From ZC4RG30 sp965652645 (lineage in GTDB: Bacteria; Pseudomonadota; Gammaproteobacteria; Steroidobacterales; Steroidobacteraceae): 32,145 bases of DNA. The translations under genes were made by a program, and so were the position numbers. Of the stretch, positions 7,737-15,700 are shown piece after piece (position 1 is the stretch's first letter; the number at the start of each line of letters is the position of its first letter). Location of the stretch: NCBI GenBank assembly GCA_965652645.1, contig CBFGXE010000036.1, positions 1-32,145 on the forward strand. Reading direction: 5' to 3'. The notes beneath the pieces were generated by a model. The model ran no database searches, was not told the DNA's origin, and was given only the letters and a program-made list of their open reading frames with translations.

Positions 7737-8915
7737 TCAGGCCTGCGACTGGGCCAGCCGCATCAGCCGGTGATAGGCCGGCTTGGGCTTCATCTCGCGG
7801 TCGAACAGCAGCGGGTAGTTGGTGCGGCCCGGCATCGGAAAGCCGTTCTTCCAGGACATGCCGTCGTGCAGTCCCCAGAAGGTCACGCGCTCGACGCGCT
7901 CCCGGTAACGCAGCAGGATGCGGAAGATCTGCTCGTAGCGGTCGGCCAGCTTCTCCTGCACCTCATCGGGCAGGCCTGCCTTGTACGGGTCGAGCTCGGC
8001 CGAGTACGCGCTGCGGTTGGAGATTTCCGCGCCGGTGTTCGGTCCCGGCAGCACGTCCACGTCGAGCTCGGTGACGTGCACCTCCAGTCCCATGCCGGCG
8101 TAGGTGGCGATGCTGCGCTCCCACTCCTCCATGTCGGGGTAGGTGAGGCCCAGGTGGCCCTGCAGGCCGACGCCGTCGATGGGCACCCCGCGATCGAGGT
8201 AGTCACGCAGAACCTTGACCAGGAACTCCCGCTTGGCGGGGTTGTGCATGTTGTAGTCGTTGTAGAGCAGCTTGGTGGCCGGGTCCGCCTTGCGGGCCAT
8301 GCGGAAGGCCTGCTCCATGAAGTCGTCGCCGATGATCCGCTGCCACTGCGAGGTGCGCCAGCCCTTGCCCTCGTCGATGGCCTCGTTGACCACGTCCCAG
8401 GTGTGCACGCGGCCCTTGTAGCGGCCCACCATCGCGTTGATGTGTTCTTCCATGCGCCCCAGAAGGCCGGCGCGGGAAAGTGGCGCGCCGTCGGCGCCGG
8501 TGAACAGCGTGCGCGGCACCTGCGAATGCCACACCAGCGTGTGGCCGAGCACGTGCATGTCATGCTTCGCGGCGAAGTCGACGAGCTGGTCGGCCCGCTG
8601 CCAGCGCCAGTTCACGCCGTCGGGCTGGATCTCGCCCCACTTCATGGCGTTCTCCGCGGTGACGGAGTTGAACTCGCGCGCGATGATGTCGAGGTCGGGA
8701 CCGCTGTCCCGGTCGAGCATCTGGTTGCTCATGGCCACGCCGATGCGGAAGTGCCTGCGCCAGGCTTCCGCGAGGCCCGCTGCCTGCCCGGCGAGGGCAT
8801 TGCCCGCCAGCGCCAGCGTGCCGGCGGCAGCCAGTCCTCCTCCGATCACTTCGCGGCGCGTGAGCGCGGTCCGGCCAGCTTCGACGCGGATGCCATCCTG
8901 GTGCGGTCGTTTCAT
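7737..8915 (-). CDS. GH10 endo-1,4-beta-xylanase, Tat-exported
   Basis: A retaining endo-xylanase that should cut the xylan backbone outside the cytoplasm. The 392-aa protein begins with a likely twin-arginine signal: TRREVIGG with Arg20-Arg21, then a hydrophobic, alanine-rich stretch to about residue 43. The GH10 barrel follows with EFNSVTAENAMKWG (about 81-94), HTLVWHSQ (125-132), acid/base Glu178 in WDVVNEAI and nucleophile Glu283 in VHVTELDV. No carbohydrate-binding module is present. ATG 8915 is preferred because AGGGGGGAAG lies just upstream; a longer start at 8954 would only add residues before the signal. Tat export contrasts with the Sec signals of the GH51 and esterase genes. Confidence 0.94.
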   Translation of the reverse strand: MKRPHQDGIRVEAGRTALTRREVIGGGLAAAGTLALAGNALAGQAAGLAEAWRRHFRIGVAMSNQMLDRDSGPDLDIIAREFNSVTAENAMKWGEIQPDGVNWRWQRADQLVDFAAKHDMHVLGHTLVWHSQVPRTLFTGADGAPLSRAGLLGRMEEHINAMVGRYKGRVHTWDVVNEAIDEGKGWRTSQWQRIIGDDFMEQAFRMARKADPATKLLYNDYNMHNPAKREFLVKVLRDYLDRGVPIDGVGLQGHLGLTYPDMEEWERSIATYAGMGLEVHVTELDVDVLPGPNTGAEISNRSAYSAELDPYKAGLPDEVQEKLADRYEQIFRILLRYRERVERVTFWGLHDGMSWKNGFPMPGRTNYPLLFDREMKPKPAYHRLMRLAQSQA

Positions 8916-8951
8916 GGCGACTTCCCCCCTTGTTTCGTTGAGCATATGGCA

Positions 8952-8981
8952 CATCGGGGCCGCGACAAAGCGACCCCGATG
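8952..8981. terminator. Intercistronic hairpin between the esterase and xylanase genes
   Basis: Inverted repeat with 8-bp arms (8952-8959 and 8974-8981) and a 3-bp inner stem (8961-8963 with 8970-8972). It lies in the 77-bp gap between the esterase stop and the xylanase start. No T-run follows on the minus strand, so it may be a partial terminator or an RNA-stabilising stem rather than a full stop. Confidence 0.4.
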
Positions 8982-8992
8982 GTTCCCCGGCT

Positions 8993-10165
8993 TCAGTCCT
9001 TGAACAGCAGTGGCGCGATTTCGCGCAGGCTGCGCCGCCAGGACTGGAACTCGTGCGCGGTATTCGGCGAGACATAGAAGACGCTGTTGATGCCGGCGTC
9101 CTTCAGCGCCTTCGCCGTGGCCTGGGGATCGGCGCGGTTGCCGCCGGGCCCGCCCGGACCGCCGCCGCGGTTGCCGCCCAGTTCCTTGCTGCCGTAGCTG
9201 ACGAACACCAGGCGCACCTTGTCCTTGAAGCCCGGGTTGTTGTTCACGTCATCCATGGTGATGGAGCCGCCGCTGAACAGGCCGATGTGCGAGAACTTGT
9301 CCAGGTGCTTCAGCGTGATCATGCGGGTCTCCATGGCACCCATCGACAGGCCGGCCATGGCGCGGTTGCGCTGGTCCTTGAGGGTGCGGAAGTTGGCGTC
9401 GACATAGGGAACCAGTTCGTTCACCAGCACCTTCTCGAAGCCGCTGATGTCAAAGGCGCCCATCTGGCCCATGCGCACCTCGTTGGTCATGCCGTAGGTC
9501 ATCACGATGAGGAAGGGCTTCACCTTCCCCTCGGCAATGAGGTTGTCCATGATCAGGTTGGCGTGGCCCTGGTTGTGCCAGGCGGTTTCATCCTCGCCCC
9601 AGCCATGCTGCAGGTAGAGCACCGGATAGCGCTTCGAGGTTTCCTGCTCGTAGCCCGGCGGCGTGTACACGAAGGCGCGGCGCTGCGTGCCCGTGCTGGG
9701 CGAGGCAAACAGCACCTGCTGCACGCGCCCGTGCGGCACGTCCTTCAGGGCGTAGAAGTCCTGGTCGTGCGCGGGAATCTCGATGCCGCTTTCCCAACGC
9801 ACCGAACCGTAGAAGTTCAGCGTGCCGGGGTCATTGAACCTGCCGCCGTCGATGGTGACGTTGTAGTAGTGGAAGCCCTCGTCCAGGGGGCCGGCCGTGG
9901 TGCCGGTCCAGGCGCCGTCAGCACCCTTTTCCAGTGTGGTGCCGCCGCTGCCGCCCAGGCCGAGGCTCACCCTCACCGCCTTGGCGTCCGGCGCCTCGAT
10001 GCGGAAGCGCGCGTACCCCTGCGAATTCACCTGCGGCCAGGCCTGGCCCGGCTGGTTGAGCGTGGAAGGCTTGAAGTCCTCCTTGACCGCTTCCGCGGCA
10101 TTGGCCGCCGATGCGGTGGCCGCCATGATGCCCGTCAACAACAGCGCCATTGTGGTGCGTTTCAT
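8993..10165 (-). CDS. CE1-type esterase (feruloyl/acetyl-xylan esterase-like), secreted
   Basis: Probably removes ferulic or acetyl groups that block xylan. The 390-aa protein has a Sec signal peptide (about 1-24, ending ATASAANA), an N-terminal immunoglobulin-like/CBM48-like domain (about 46-135) and an alpha/beta-hydrolase domain of the esterase D/enterochelin-esterase type (about 145-390). Visible are YLQHGWGEDETAW, the nucleophile Ser274 in GLSMG, and His371 in NTAHEFQSW. A glycine-rich loop (about 329-344) sits between the end of a core strand and the catalytic His. ATG 10165 has AGGAG upstream and begins the signal peptide. First gene of the operon esterase-xylanase-symporter-GH43. The substrate is inferred from context. 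Confidence 0.85.
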   Translation of the reverse strand: MKRTTMALLLTGIMAATASAANAAEAVKEDFKPSTLNQPGQAWPQVNSQGYARFRIEAPDAKAVRVSLGLGGSGGTTLEKGADGAWTGTTAGPLDEGFHYYNVTIDGGRFNDPGTLNFYGSVRWESGIEIPAHDQDFYALKDVPHGRVQQVLFASPSTGTQRRAFVYTPPGYEQETSKRYPVLYLQHGWGEDETAWHNQGHANLIMDNLIAEGKVKPFLIVMTYGMTNEVRMGQMGAFDISGFEKVLVNELVPYVDANFRTLKDQRNRAMAGLSMGAMETRMITLKHLDKFSHIGLFSGGSITMDDVNNNPGFKDKVRLVFVSYGSKELGGNRGGGPGGPGGNRADPQATAKALKDAGINSVFYVSPNTAHEFQSWRRSLREIAPLLFKD

Positions 10166-10209
10166 GTCGATGCTCTCCTGCGTTGAAACTGCCTGTAGGA
10201 TTGGGCGGA
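10166..10209. promoter_or_regulatory. 44-bp divergent gap, esterase / lactonase genes
   Basis: The two genes start back to back with only 44 bp between their ATGs. This holds both ribosome binding sites (CAGGAG for the esterase on the minus strand; AGGA or GGGCGGA for the lactonase). No convincing -10/-35 pair fits inside it, so the promoters must overlap the opposite coding regions. Confidence 0.35.
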
Positions 10210-11094
10210 ATGACAAACGAAAAAACGATTGCCGCCGGGTGCGTGTGGCCGCTGGCCGCGCAGCTGGGCGAGGGGCCCACCTGGAACGCCGCGACCGGCG
10301 AGCTGTGGTTCGTGGACATCCGTGCCGGGCACGTCCATGTGTTGCACGAGGCCAGCGGCGTGCGGCGCACTTTCACGGCGCCGGAGTCCACCGCGTTCGT
10401 CTTTCCCTGCGCCGGCGGCGGCTATCTCTGCGGCCTGCGCTCGGGGCTGTTCCATTTCGACCCGGCCACCGGCCGGTTCGAGCGCCGGCTGCGGGTGGAT
10501 GCGGAGCATCCGGACAACCGGCTCAACGATGGTCATGTCGATGCGCAGGGACGCCTGTGGTTCGGCACCATGGATGACACTGAAAAGCAGGCCAGCGGTT
10601 CGCTCTACCGTTACGACGGCACGCGGCTGGAGCGCATGGACGACGGATACGTGATCACCAACGGCCCGGCGATCAGTCCCGACGGCCGCGCGCTCTACCA
10701 CGTGGATACGCTGGGCAGGCGCATGTATGTATTCGACGTGGGTGCCGGCGGCGCCCTGTCGGGCAAGCGCGAGTTGCTTGCCATCGACGAGCCCGGCGTC
10801 TATCCCGACGGGCCCGTGGTGGATCGCCAGGGCAATATCTGGCTGTCGCTGTATGGTGGCTGGGGCGTGCGCTGCTACACGCCGCAAGGCGCGCTGCTGC
10901 GCAAGCTGGACCTTCCGGTCGCCCGCTGCACCAAGGCCGCCTTCGGTGGCCCCGGCCTTTCCACCCTCTACGTCACCACGGCCTCCGGCGGCCTGACGGA
11001 AGAGGAACTGGCAGGGCAGCCGCTGGCCGGCGGCCTGTTCCGTGCGCAACTGGATGTGGCGGGCCTGGGTGCGCATGCGTTTGCCGGCTGGTAG
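10210..11094 (+). CDS. SMP-30/gluconolactonase-family pentonolactonase
   Basis: It should hydrolyse the sugar lactone made by the 1-dehydrogenase (L-arabinono- or D-xylonolactone) to the free aldonic acid in the cytoplasm. The 294-aa protein is a six-bladed propeller of the SMP-30/regucalcin family. The metal ligands are in place: Glu21 in LGEGPTW, Asn151 in ITNGPAIS and Asp200 in YPDGPVVD; NRLNDGHVD (103-111) is the substrate-site loop. ATG 10210 is chosen as the first residue that gives the family's normal N-terminus. It is a single-gene unit, divergent from the esterase operon and ending only 6 bp from the converging ABC-transporter operon. Confidence 0.9.
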   Translation: MTNEKTIAAGCVWPLAAQLGEGPTWNAATGELWFVDIRAGHVHVLHEASGVRRTFTAPESTAFVFPCAGGGYLCGLRSGLFHFDPATGRFERRLRVDAEHPDNRLNDGHVDAQGRLWFGTMDDTEKQASGSLYRYDGTRLERMDDGYVITNGPAISPDGRALYHVDTLGRRMYVFDVGAGGALSGKRELLAIDEPGVYPDGPVVDRQGNIWLSLYGGWGVRCYTPQGALLRKLDLPVARCTKAAFGGPGLSTLYVTTASGGLTEEELAGQPLAGGLFRAQLDVAGLGAHAFAGW

Positions 11095-11100
11095 CCCCTC

Positions 11101-12108
11101 CTAACCCTGGCCCGATCCGCTGCGGCGTTCCAGCACCCGCTGCAGCAGGCAGAACACCAGCAGCAGCGCGCCCACCACGATGCGCGTCCACCAGGAGCTG
11201 AGCGTGCCGTCGAAGGCGATCAGCGTCTGGATGATGCCGAGGATCAGGACTCCGACGAAGGTGCCCGTCACATAGCCGATGCCACCACGCAGCAGCGTGC
11301 CGCCGATGACCACCGCGGCAATGGCATCCAGCTCCAGGCCCAGCCCATGCAGGCTGTAGCCGGAGAGCATGTAGAGGGTCATCAGGATGCCGCCCAGCGC
11401 GGCGCAGAATCCACTCAGCAGGTAGACGCCGATCACCGTGCGGTCCACCCTGAGTCCCATCAGGCGCGCGGAGGATTCATCCCCGCCCACGGCGTAGACC
11501 GTGCGCCCGAAGGAGGTGGCATGGGCCAGCCAGACACCCAGCGCCACCACCACCACGGCGATCAGCGCGCCGGTGGACAGGCTGCCAAACCCCAGGGAAA
11601 TGCGTGCCGATGCCAGCGCGCGGTAGGCCGGGTGGCCGATGCTGATGGATTCGGTGCTGATGAGGTAGCTGAGGCCGCGCGCCAGGAACATGCCTCCCAG
11701 GGTCACGATGAAGGGCTGCAGCCGGTAACGCTGGATCAGCACGCCATGCAGCAGCCCGAAGGCGCAGCCCGTGGCCAGCACCAGCGGCACGGCCACCAGC
11801 GGGCTGGTGCCGGCCTGCACCAGCGAGGCCAGCAGCATGGTCGACAGCGCCACCACCGCGCCCACCGACAGGTCGATGCCGCCGGTGAGGATCACGAAAG
11901 TCATGCCCACGGCCACCACGCACAGGAAGCCGTTGTCGATGAGCAGGTTCAGGAACACCTGCGGCGCGAGGAAGCCCCGGTAGAGCATGGAGCCGGCAAT
12001 CGCCATCGCCAGGAACAGCGATACCGTGATGGCCAGCGGCACGTAGCGCGCATCCAGCCGCCACCGCCGCGCGGGCCGGGCCATCGTGCCTGCCAGGGCC
12101 TCCGTCAT
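11101..12108 (-). CDS. yjfF: Sugar ABC transporter permease, YjfF-like
   Basis: A 335-aa inner-membrane permease of the branched-chain-type sugar family (CUT2/RbsC-like), with 8-10 hydrophobic segments. It carries ILTGGIDLSVGAVVAL near residues 73-88 and the GSxLRGGxGY-like GGTLLRGGIGYVTGT motif near 270. It most resembles YjfF, one of the two permeases of the E. coli galactofuranose importer. Its start overlaps the upstream permease stop by 4 bp (12105-12108), which indicates translational coupling. Last gene of the five-gene gguC-SBP-ATPase-permease-permease operon. Confidence 0.88.
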   Translation of the reverse strand: MTEALAGTMARPARRWRLDARYVPLAITVSLFLAMAIAGSMLYRGFLAPQVFLNLLIDNGFLCVVAVGMTFVILTGGIDLSVGAVVALSTMLLASLVQAGTSPLVAVPLVLATGCAFGLLHGVLIQRYRLQPFIVTLGGMFLARGLSYLISTESISIGHPAYRALASARISLGFGSLSTGALIAVVVVALGVWLAHATSFGRTVYAVGGDESSARLMGLRVDRTVIGVYLLSGFCAALGGILMTLYMLSGYSLHGLGLELDAIAAVVIGGTLLRGGIGYVTGTFVGVLILGIIQTLIAFDGTLSSWWTRIVVGALLLVFCLLQRVLERRSGSGQG

Positions 12109-13151
12109 CGGGCCTCCCGGCGGAAGATGAGGCCGCGCAGGCTGCCGCGGAACTCCGCCGACTGCAGCAGCATCACCGCGAACACCAGCACGGCCTTCAC
12201 GGCGAGATTCGCCTGCGGCGGCACGCCGGAGGCATAGATCACCGAAGTGAGGGCCTGGATGATCAGCGCGCCGAGCAGCGTGCCTGCCACGGTGAAACGG
12301 CCACCCGCCAGCGTGGTGCCGCCCAGCGCCACCGCGAGGATGGCGTCGAGCTCCAGCAGCTGGCCGGCGTTGTTGCCGTCCGCGCTCTTCACGTTGGAAC
12401 TGATGATGAGGCCGGCGACGCCAGCGGCAAGGCCGGAGAACACATACAGCCAGAAGGAGATGGCGCGCGCCCGCACGCCGGCGATGCGCGCCGCCACGGG
12501 ATTCAGGCCGATGGAACGGACGAACAGCCCGAGTGCCGTGCGGGTGAGCGCCAGGTGCAACCCGCCGGCCACCGCCAGCGCCAGCACCAGCGCGAAGGGA
12601 ATGCCCAGCAGGAAGCCGTTGCCGATCTGGAAGTAGGGCGGGTAATAGATGGTGATGATCTGCCCGCCGGTGATGAGCTGGGCGATGCCGCGCCCGGCGA
12701 TCATCAGGATCAGGGTGGCCACGATGGGCTGCATGCCGATGCGCACCACCAGCAAGCCGTTCCAGGCGCCGCAGAACGCGGCTGCCAGCAGGGCCGCGCC
12801 GATGGCACCGAACAGCATGGTGACGCCCTGGTCGCCGGCCTGCGGCAGCAGCGTGGCCGCCACGGCGGCGGTGATGGCCACCACCGCGCCCACGGAGATG
12901 TCGATGCCCCGGATGGCGATCACCATCATCATGCCCAGCGACACCAGCATCAGCGGCGCGGCGCGGTTGAGGATGTCGATGAGGCTGCCGGCGAGGTGCC
13001 CGTCCTGCCAGCCGATGCGCAGGAAGCCGGGGCTGGTGGCGGCACCCACCAGCAGCAGCGCCAGCAGCGCCAGCGCCGAGGGGAAGAGCGCATGCGTGGC
13101 GATGCGCCGGAGCAGCGGCGGGCGCGCGGTGGCCCGGGAATCCCCAGCCAT
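12105..13151 (-). CDS. ytfT: Sugar ABC transporter permease, YtfT-like
   Basis: A 348-aa inner-membrane permease and partner of the YjfF-like permease. Similarity to E. coli YtfT is clear in SLIDILNRAAPLMLVSLGM (about 57-75), IRGIDISVGAVVAITAAVAA, VATLILMIAGRGIAQLITGGQI, and NNAGQLLELDAILAVALGGTTLAGGRF. Two different permeases with one double ATPase is the YtfQRT-YjfF layout, unlike ribose- or xylose-type systems, which use one permease gene. The stop of the ATPase gene ends 1 bp before this start, which points to tight co-expression. Confidence 0.9.
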   Translation of the reverse strand: MAGDSRATARPPLLRRIATHALFPSALALLALLLVGAATSPGFLRIGWQDGHLAGSLIDILNRAAPLMLVSLGMMMVIAIRGIDISVGAVVAITAAVAATLLPQAGDQGVTMLFGAIGAALLAAAFCGAWNGLLVVRIGMQPIVATLILMIAGRGIAQLITGGQIITIYYPPYFQIGNGFLLGIPFALVLALAVAGGLHLALTRTALGLFVRSIGLNPVAARIAGVRARAISFWLYVFSGLAAGVAGLIISSNVKSADGNNAGQLLELDAILAVALGGTTLAGGRFTVAGTLLGALIIQALTSVIYASGVPPQANLAVKAVLVFAVMLLQSAEFRGSLRGLIFRREAR

Positions 13152-13152
13152 C

Positions 13153-14670
13153 TCAGGCGTGCTCCGCGATCAGTGAATACACGGCCTGCTCGTCGCAGCC
13201 GCCGGGCAGCTCGGCCACCTTGCGGCGTTCGCGCAGCACCAGCACGCGGTCGGACTCGCGCACCACCTCGGCGATTTCCGCCGAGATGAACAGGACCGAC
13301 ATGCCTTCGGTGGCCAGTTCCTCCACCGCGCGCAGGATGTCCTCGCGGGCAGCCACGTCGATGCCGCGGGTCGGCTCGTCCAGGATCAGCAGGCGCGGCC
13401 GCGTGGCCAGCCAGCGCGCCAGCAGCGCCTTCTGCTGGTTGCCGCCGGAAAGCTGGCGGATCGGCACCCCGGCATTGGCGGCCGTGATGCCCAGCGTGGC
13501 AATCAGCCGGTCTGCCAGCTCCTGCTGTTCCTGCGGCGTGAGGCAGGGGGTGAGGCCGCGCCGTGCCTGCAGCGCCAGCACGATGTTCTCGCGCACGGAG
13601 AGATCGCCGACCACGCCCTCCAGTTGCCGGTCCTCGGGACAGAAACCCATGCCCTGCGCGATGGCATCCACCGGCCCGCGCAAGTTCACTGGCGTGCCAC
13701 CGGCGGCGAAGGTGCCGCTGTCGGCGCGGTCCAGGCCGAACATCAGCCGCGCCAGTTCCGTGCGGCCGGAGCCCAGCAGCCCGGCCACGCCGAGGATCTC
13801 GCCCTGGCCGACAGCGAGGTCCACGGGATGCAGCTTGCCCTTGCGGCCCACCTGGCGCAGTTCCAGCGTCGGTGCCGCCGGGGCCTTCTGTGCGGCGCGC
13901 TCGCGCCGGTTCCCCGCGCGTGGCTGGATGTTCCGCCCCACCATGGCCGCGATCAGGCCGGCCCGGTCCAGTTCCGCCGGCAGGTATTCGCCGACGCGCG
14001 CGCCATTGCGCAGCACCGTCATGCGATCGGAAACGGCATAGACCTGGTCGAGGAAATGCGTGACGAACACGATGGCCATGCCATTGGCCTTCAGGCGTTC
14101 CATCACGCGGAAAAGCTGCGCCACCTCGTGGTCGTCGAGGCTGGAGGTGGGCTCATCGAGGATGAGCACGCGCGCCGCGATGCTGGTGGCGCGTGCGATT
14201 GCCACCATCTGCTGGATGGCGATGGGATGGCTGCCGAGCTGGCTGTCGACGTCGATGTCGATCTGCAGTCCGGCCAGCGCCGCGCGCGCGCCCTGCTTCA
14301 CGGCCTTCCAGTCGATGCCGCCCCCGGCCGTCCACGCGCGCCGCGGATAGCGGCCGGCGAAGATGTTCTCGGCCACCGACAGGTTGGGGCAGAGGTTGAC
14401 CTCCTGGTACACGGCGCAGATGCCCAGCTGCTGCGCCTCGTGTGGCGAGCCGGGGCGGATGGCGCTGCCGTCCAGCGTGATCGTGCCCTGGTCAGGTTGC
14501 TGCGCGCCGGTAAGCACGCGGATCAGCGTGGACTTGCCCGCGCCATTCTGGCCGAGCAGGGCATGCACCTCGCCCCGCCGCAGGCACAGCTCGACCCCGT
14601 CGAGTGCCTGCACGCCGGGGAACCTCAGGCTCAGTGCCCGGGCGTGCAGGAGGCAGTGCGCCGCGTCCAT
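13153..14670 (-). CDS. ytfR: Sugar ABC transporter ATP-binding protein, YtfR-like (two NBDs)
   Basis: A 505-aa protein with two fused nucleotide-binding domains that powers pentose import. NBD1 (about 1-240) has Walker A GQNGAGKST (40-48) and Walker B LILDEPTSSLDD; its signature is the degenerate HPIAIQQMVAIARA in place of LSGGQ, as in YtfR. NBD2 (about 260-500) has a Walker A without the lysine, GLLGSGRTE, and a proper signature RQLSGGNQQK with LLILDEPTRGID. This asymmetry is normal for the CUT2 family. It is flanked by the binding-protein gene (21 bp upstream) and the permeases. Confidence 0.93.
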   Translation of the reverse strand: MDAAHCLLHARALSLRFPGVQALDGVELCLRRGEVHALLGQNGAGKSTLIRVLTGAQQPDQGTITLDGSAIRPGSPHEAQQLGICAVYQEVNLCPNLSVAENIFAGRYPRRAWTAGGGIDWKAVKQGARAALAGLQIDIDVDSQLGSHPIAIQQMVAIARATSIAARVLILDEPTSSLDDHEVAQLFRVMERLKANGMAIVFVTHFLDQVYAVSDRMTVLRNGARVGEYLPAELDRAGLIAAMVGRNIQPRAGNRRERAAQKAPAAPTLELRQVGRKGKLHPVDLAVGQGEILGVAGLLGSGRTELARLMFGLDRADSGTFAAGGTPVNLRGPVDAIAQGMGFCPEDRQLEGVVGDLSVRENIVLALQARRGLTPCLTPQEQQELADRLIATLGITAANAGVPIRQLSGGNQQKALLARWLATRPRLLILDEPTRGIDVAAREDILRAVEELATEGMSVLFISAEIAEVVRESDRVLVLRERRKVAELPGGCDEQAVYSLIAEHA

Positions 14671-14691
14671 GGCTTCCCGGGCACCGCCCCG

Positions 14692-15657
14692 TCAGTACAG
14701 GCGCGTCGGCAGTGCTTCGCGGGCGTTGGCCTGCGTGAACACGGACTCTTCGATGGTGATGCGCCGGGGGATGCTCTTGCCGGCCACCACGTCCTTCACC
14801 GCCGACATCAGCAGCGGGCCGAGCAGCGGGTTGCATTCCACGGAGGCATTGAGCTTGCCGGCGATCATGGCGTCGAAGGCGCCGCGCACGGCATCGATGG
14901 AGACGATGAGGATGTCCTTGCCCGGCACCATGCCGGCTTCCTCGATGGCCTGGATGGCGCCGATGGCCATGTCGTCGTTATGGGCGTAGAGCACGTGGAT
15001 GTTGCGGCCCTCGGACTTCAGGAAGGCTTCCATCACCTCCTTGCCCTTGGCGCGCGTGAAGTCGCCGGTCTGGGAGCGGAGGATGCGGTAGCGCGGATCC
15101 GCGGCGATCACTTCCTGGAAGCCGCGCTTGCGGTCGTTGGCCGGCGCGGAACCCACCGTGCCCTGCAGTTCGACGATGTTGATGGCGCCTGCCCGCTCGC
15201 GGGTCTCATCCAGCAGCCAGCGGGCCGCACGGCGGCCTTCTTCCACGAAATCCGAGCCGATCAGGCTCAGGTACAGCGACTCGTCGCTCACGTCCACCGC
15301 ACGATCGGTGATGATCACGGGGATGCCGGCGGCCTTCGCCTCCTGCAGCACCGTCTCCCAGCCGGTCTCGACCACGGGCGAGAAGGAGATGACGTCGACC
15401 TTCTGCGCGATGAAGGAGCGCAGGGCCTTGATCTGGTTCTCCTGCTTCTGCTGCGCGTCGGAGAACTTCAGCTCGATGCCCGCCTCGGCCGCCGCCTGGG
15501 TGATGGAATTGGTGTTCGCGGTGCGCCACTCGCTCTCGGCGCCGATCTGGCTGAAGCCGAGCACGATGGCGTCGTCGCGCTCCGACGTGTCGGTCGAGCA
15601 GGCCGCCATGCCGATGGCAATCAGCAGCGTGGAGCAGAGCATTCGGATGTGCTTCAT
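14692..15657 (-). CDS. ytfQ: Periplasmic sugar-binding lipoprotein, YtfQ-like
   Basis: A 321-aa substrate-binding protein of the ribose-binding type (pentapeptide-repressor/periplasmic binding fold), the ligand receptor of the ABC importer. Residues 1-19 are a signal peptide ending in GMAAC; Cys20 could be lipidated, although the lipobox (MAAC) is slightly unusual. The mature part begins ...IVLGFSQIGAESEWRTANT, and FSQIGAESxWRxxNT is characteristic of YtfQ, which binds furanose sugars. Later motifs are AIPVIITDR-like GIPVIITDRAVD and VLYAHNDDMAIGAIQAIEEAG. ATG 15657 has GGGGGGAAAC upstream. A furanose ligand (L-arabinofuranose) is inferred from this resemblance and the GH51 gene. Confidence 0.88.
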   Translation of the reverse strand: MKHIRMLCSTLLIAIGMAACSTDTSERDDAIVLGFSQIGAESEWRTANTNSITQAAAEAGIELKFSDAQQKQENQIKALRSFIAQKVDVISFSPVVETGWETVLQEAKAAGIPVIITDRAVDVSDESLYLSLIGSDFVEEGRRAARWLLDETRERAGAINIVELQGTVGSAPANDRKRGFQEVIAADPRYRILRSQTGDFTRAKGKEVMEAFLKSEGRNIHVLYAHNDDMAIGAIQAIEEAGMVPGKDILIVSIDAVRGAFDAMIAGKLNASVECNPLLGPLLMSAVKDVVAGKSIPRRITIEESVFTQANAREALPTRLY

Positions 15658-15700
15658 GTTGTTTCCCCCCGGGAGTTGTCCTGGCCGCCTGCCGCCGCCC

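Noticed and set aside
13153..14670. Degenerate signature in NBD1 and lysine-less Walker A in NBD2 of the sugar ABC ATPase, seen as possible decay.
   Set aside because: This asymmetry is normal for YtfR and other CUT2 double ATPases.
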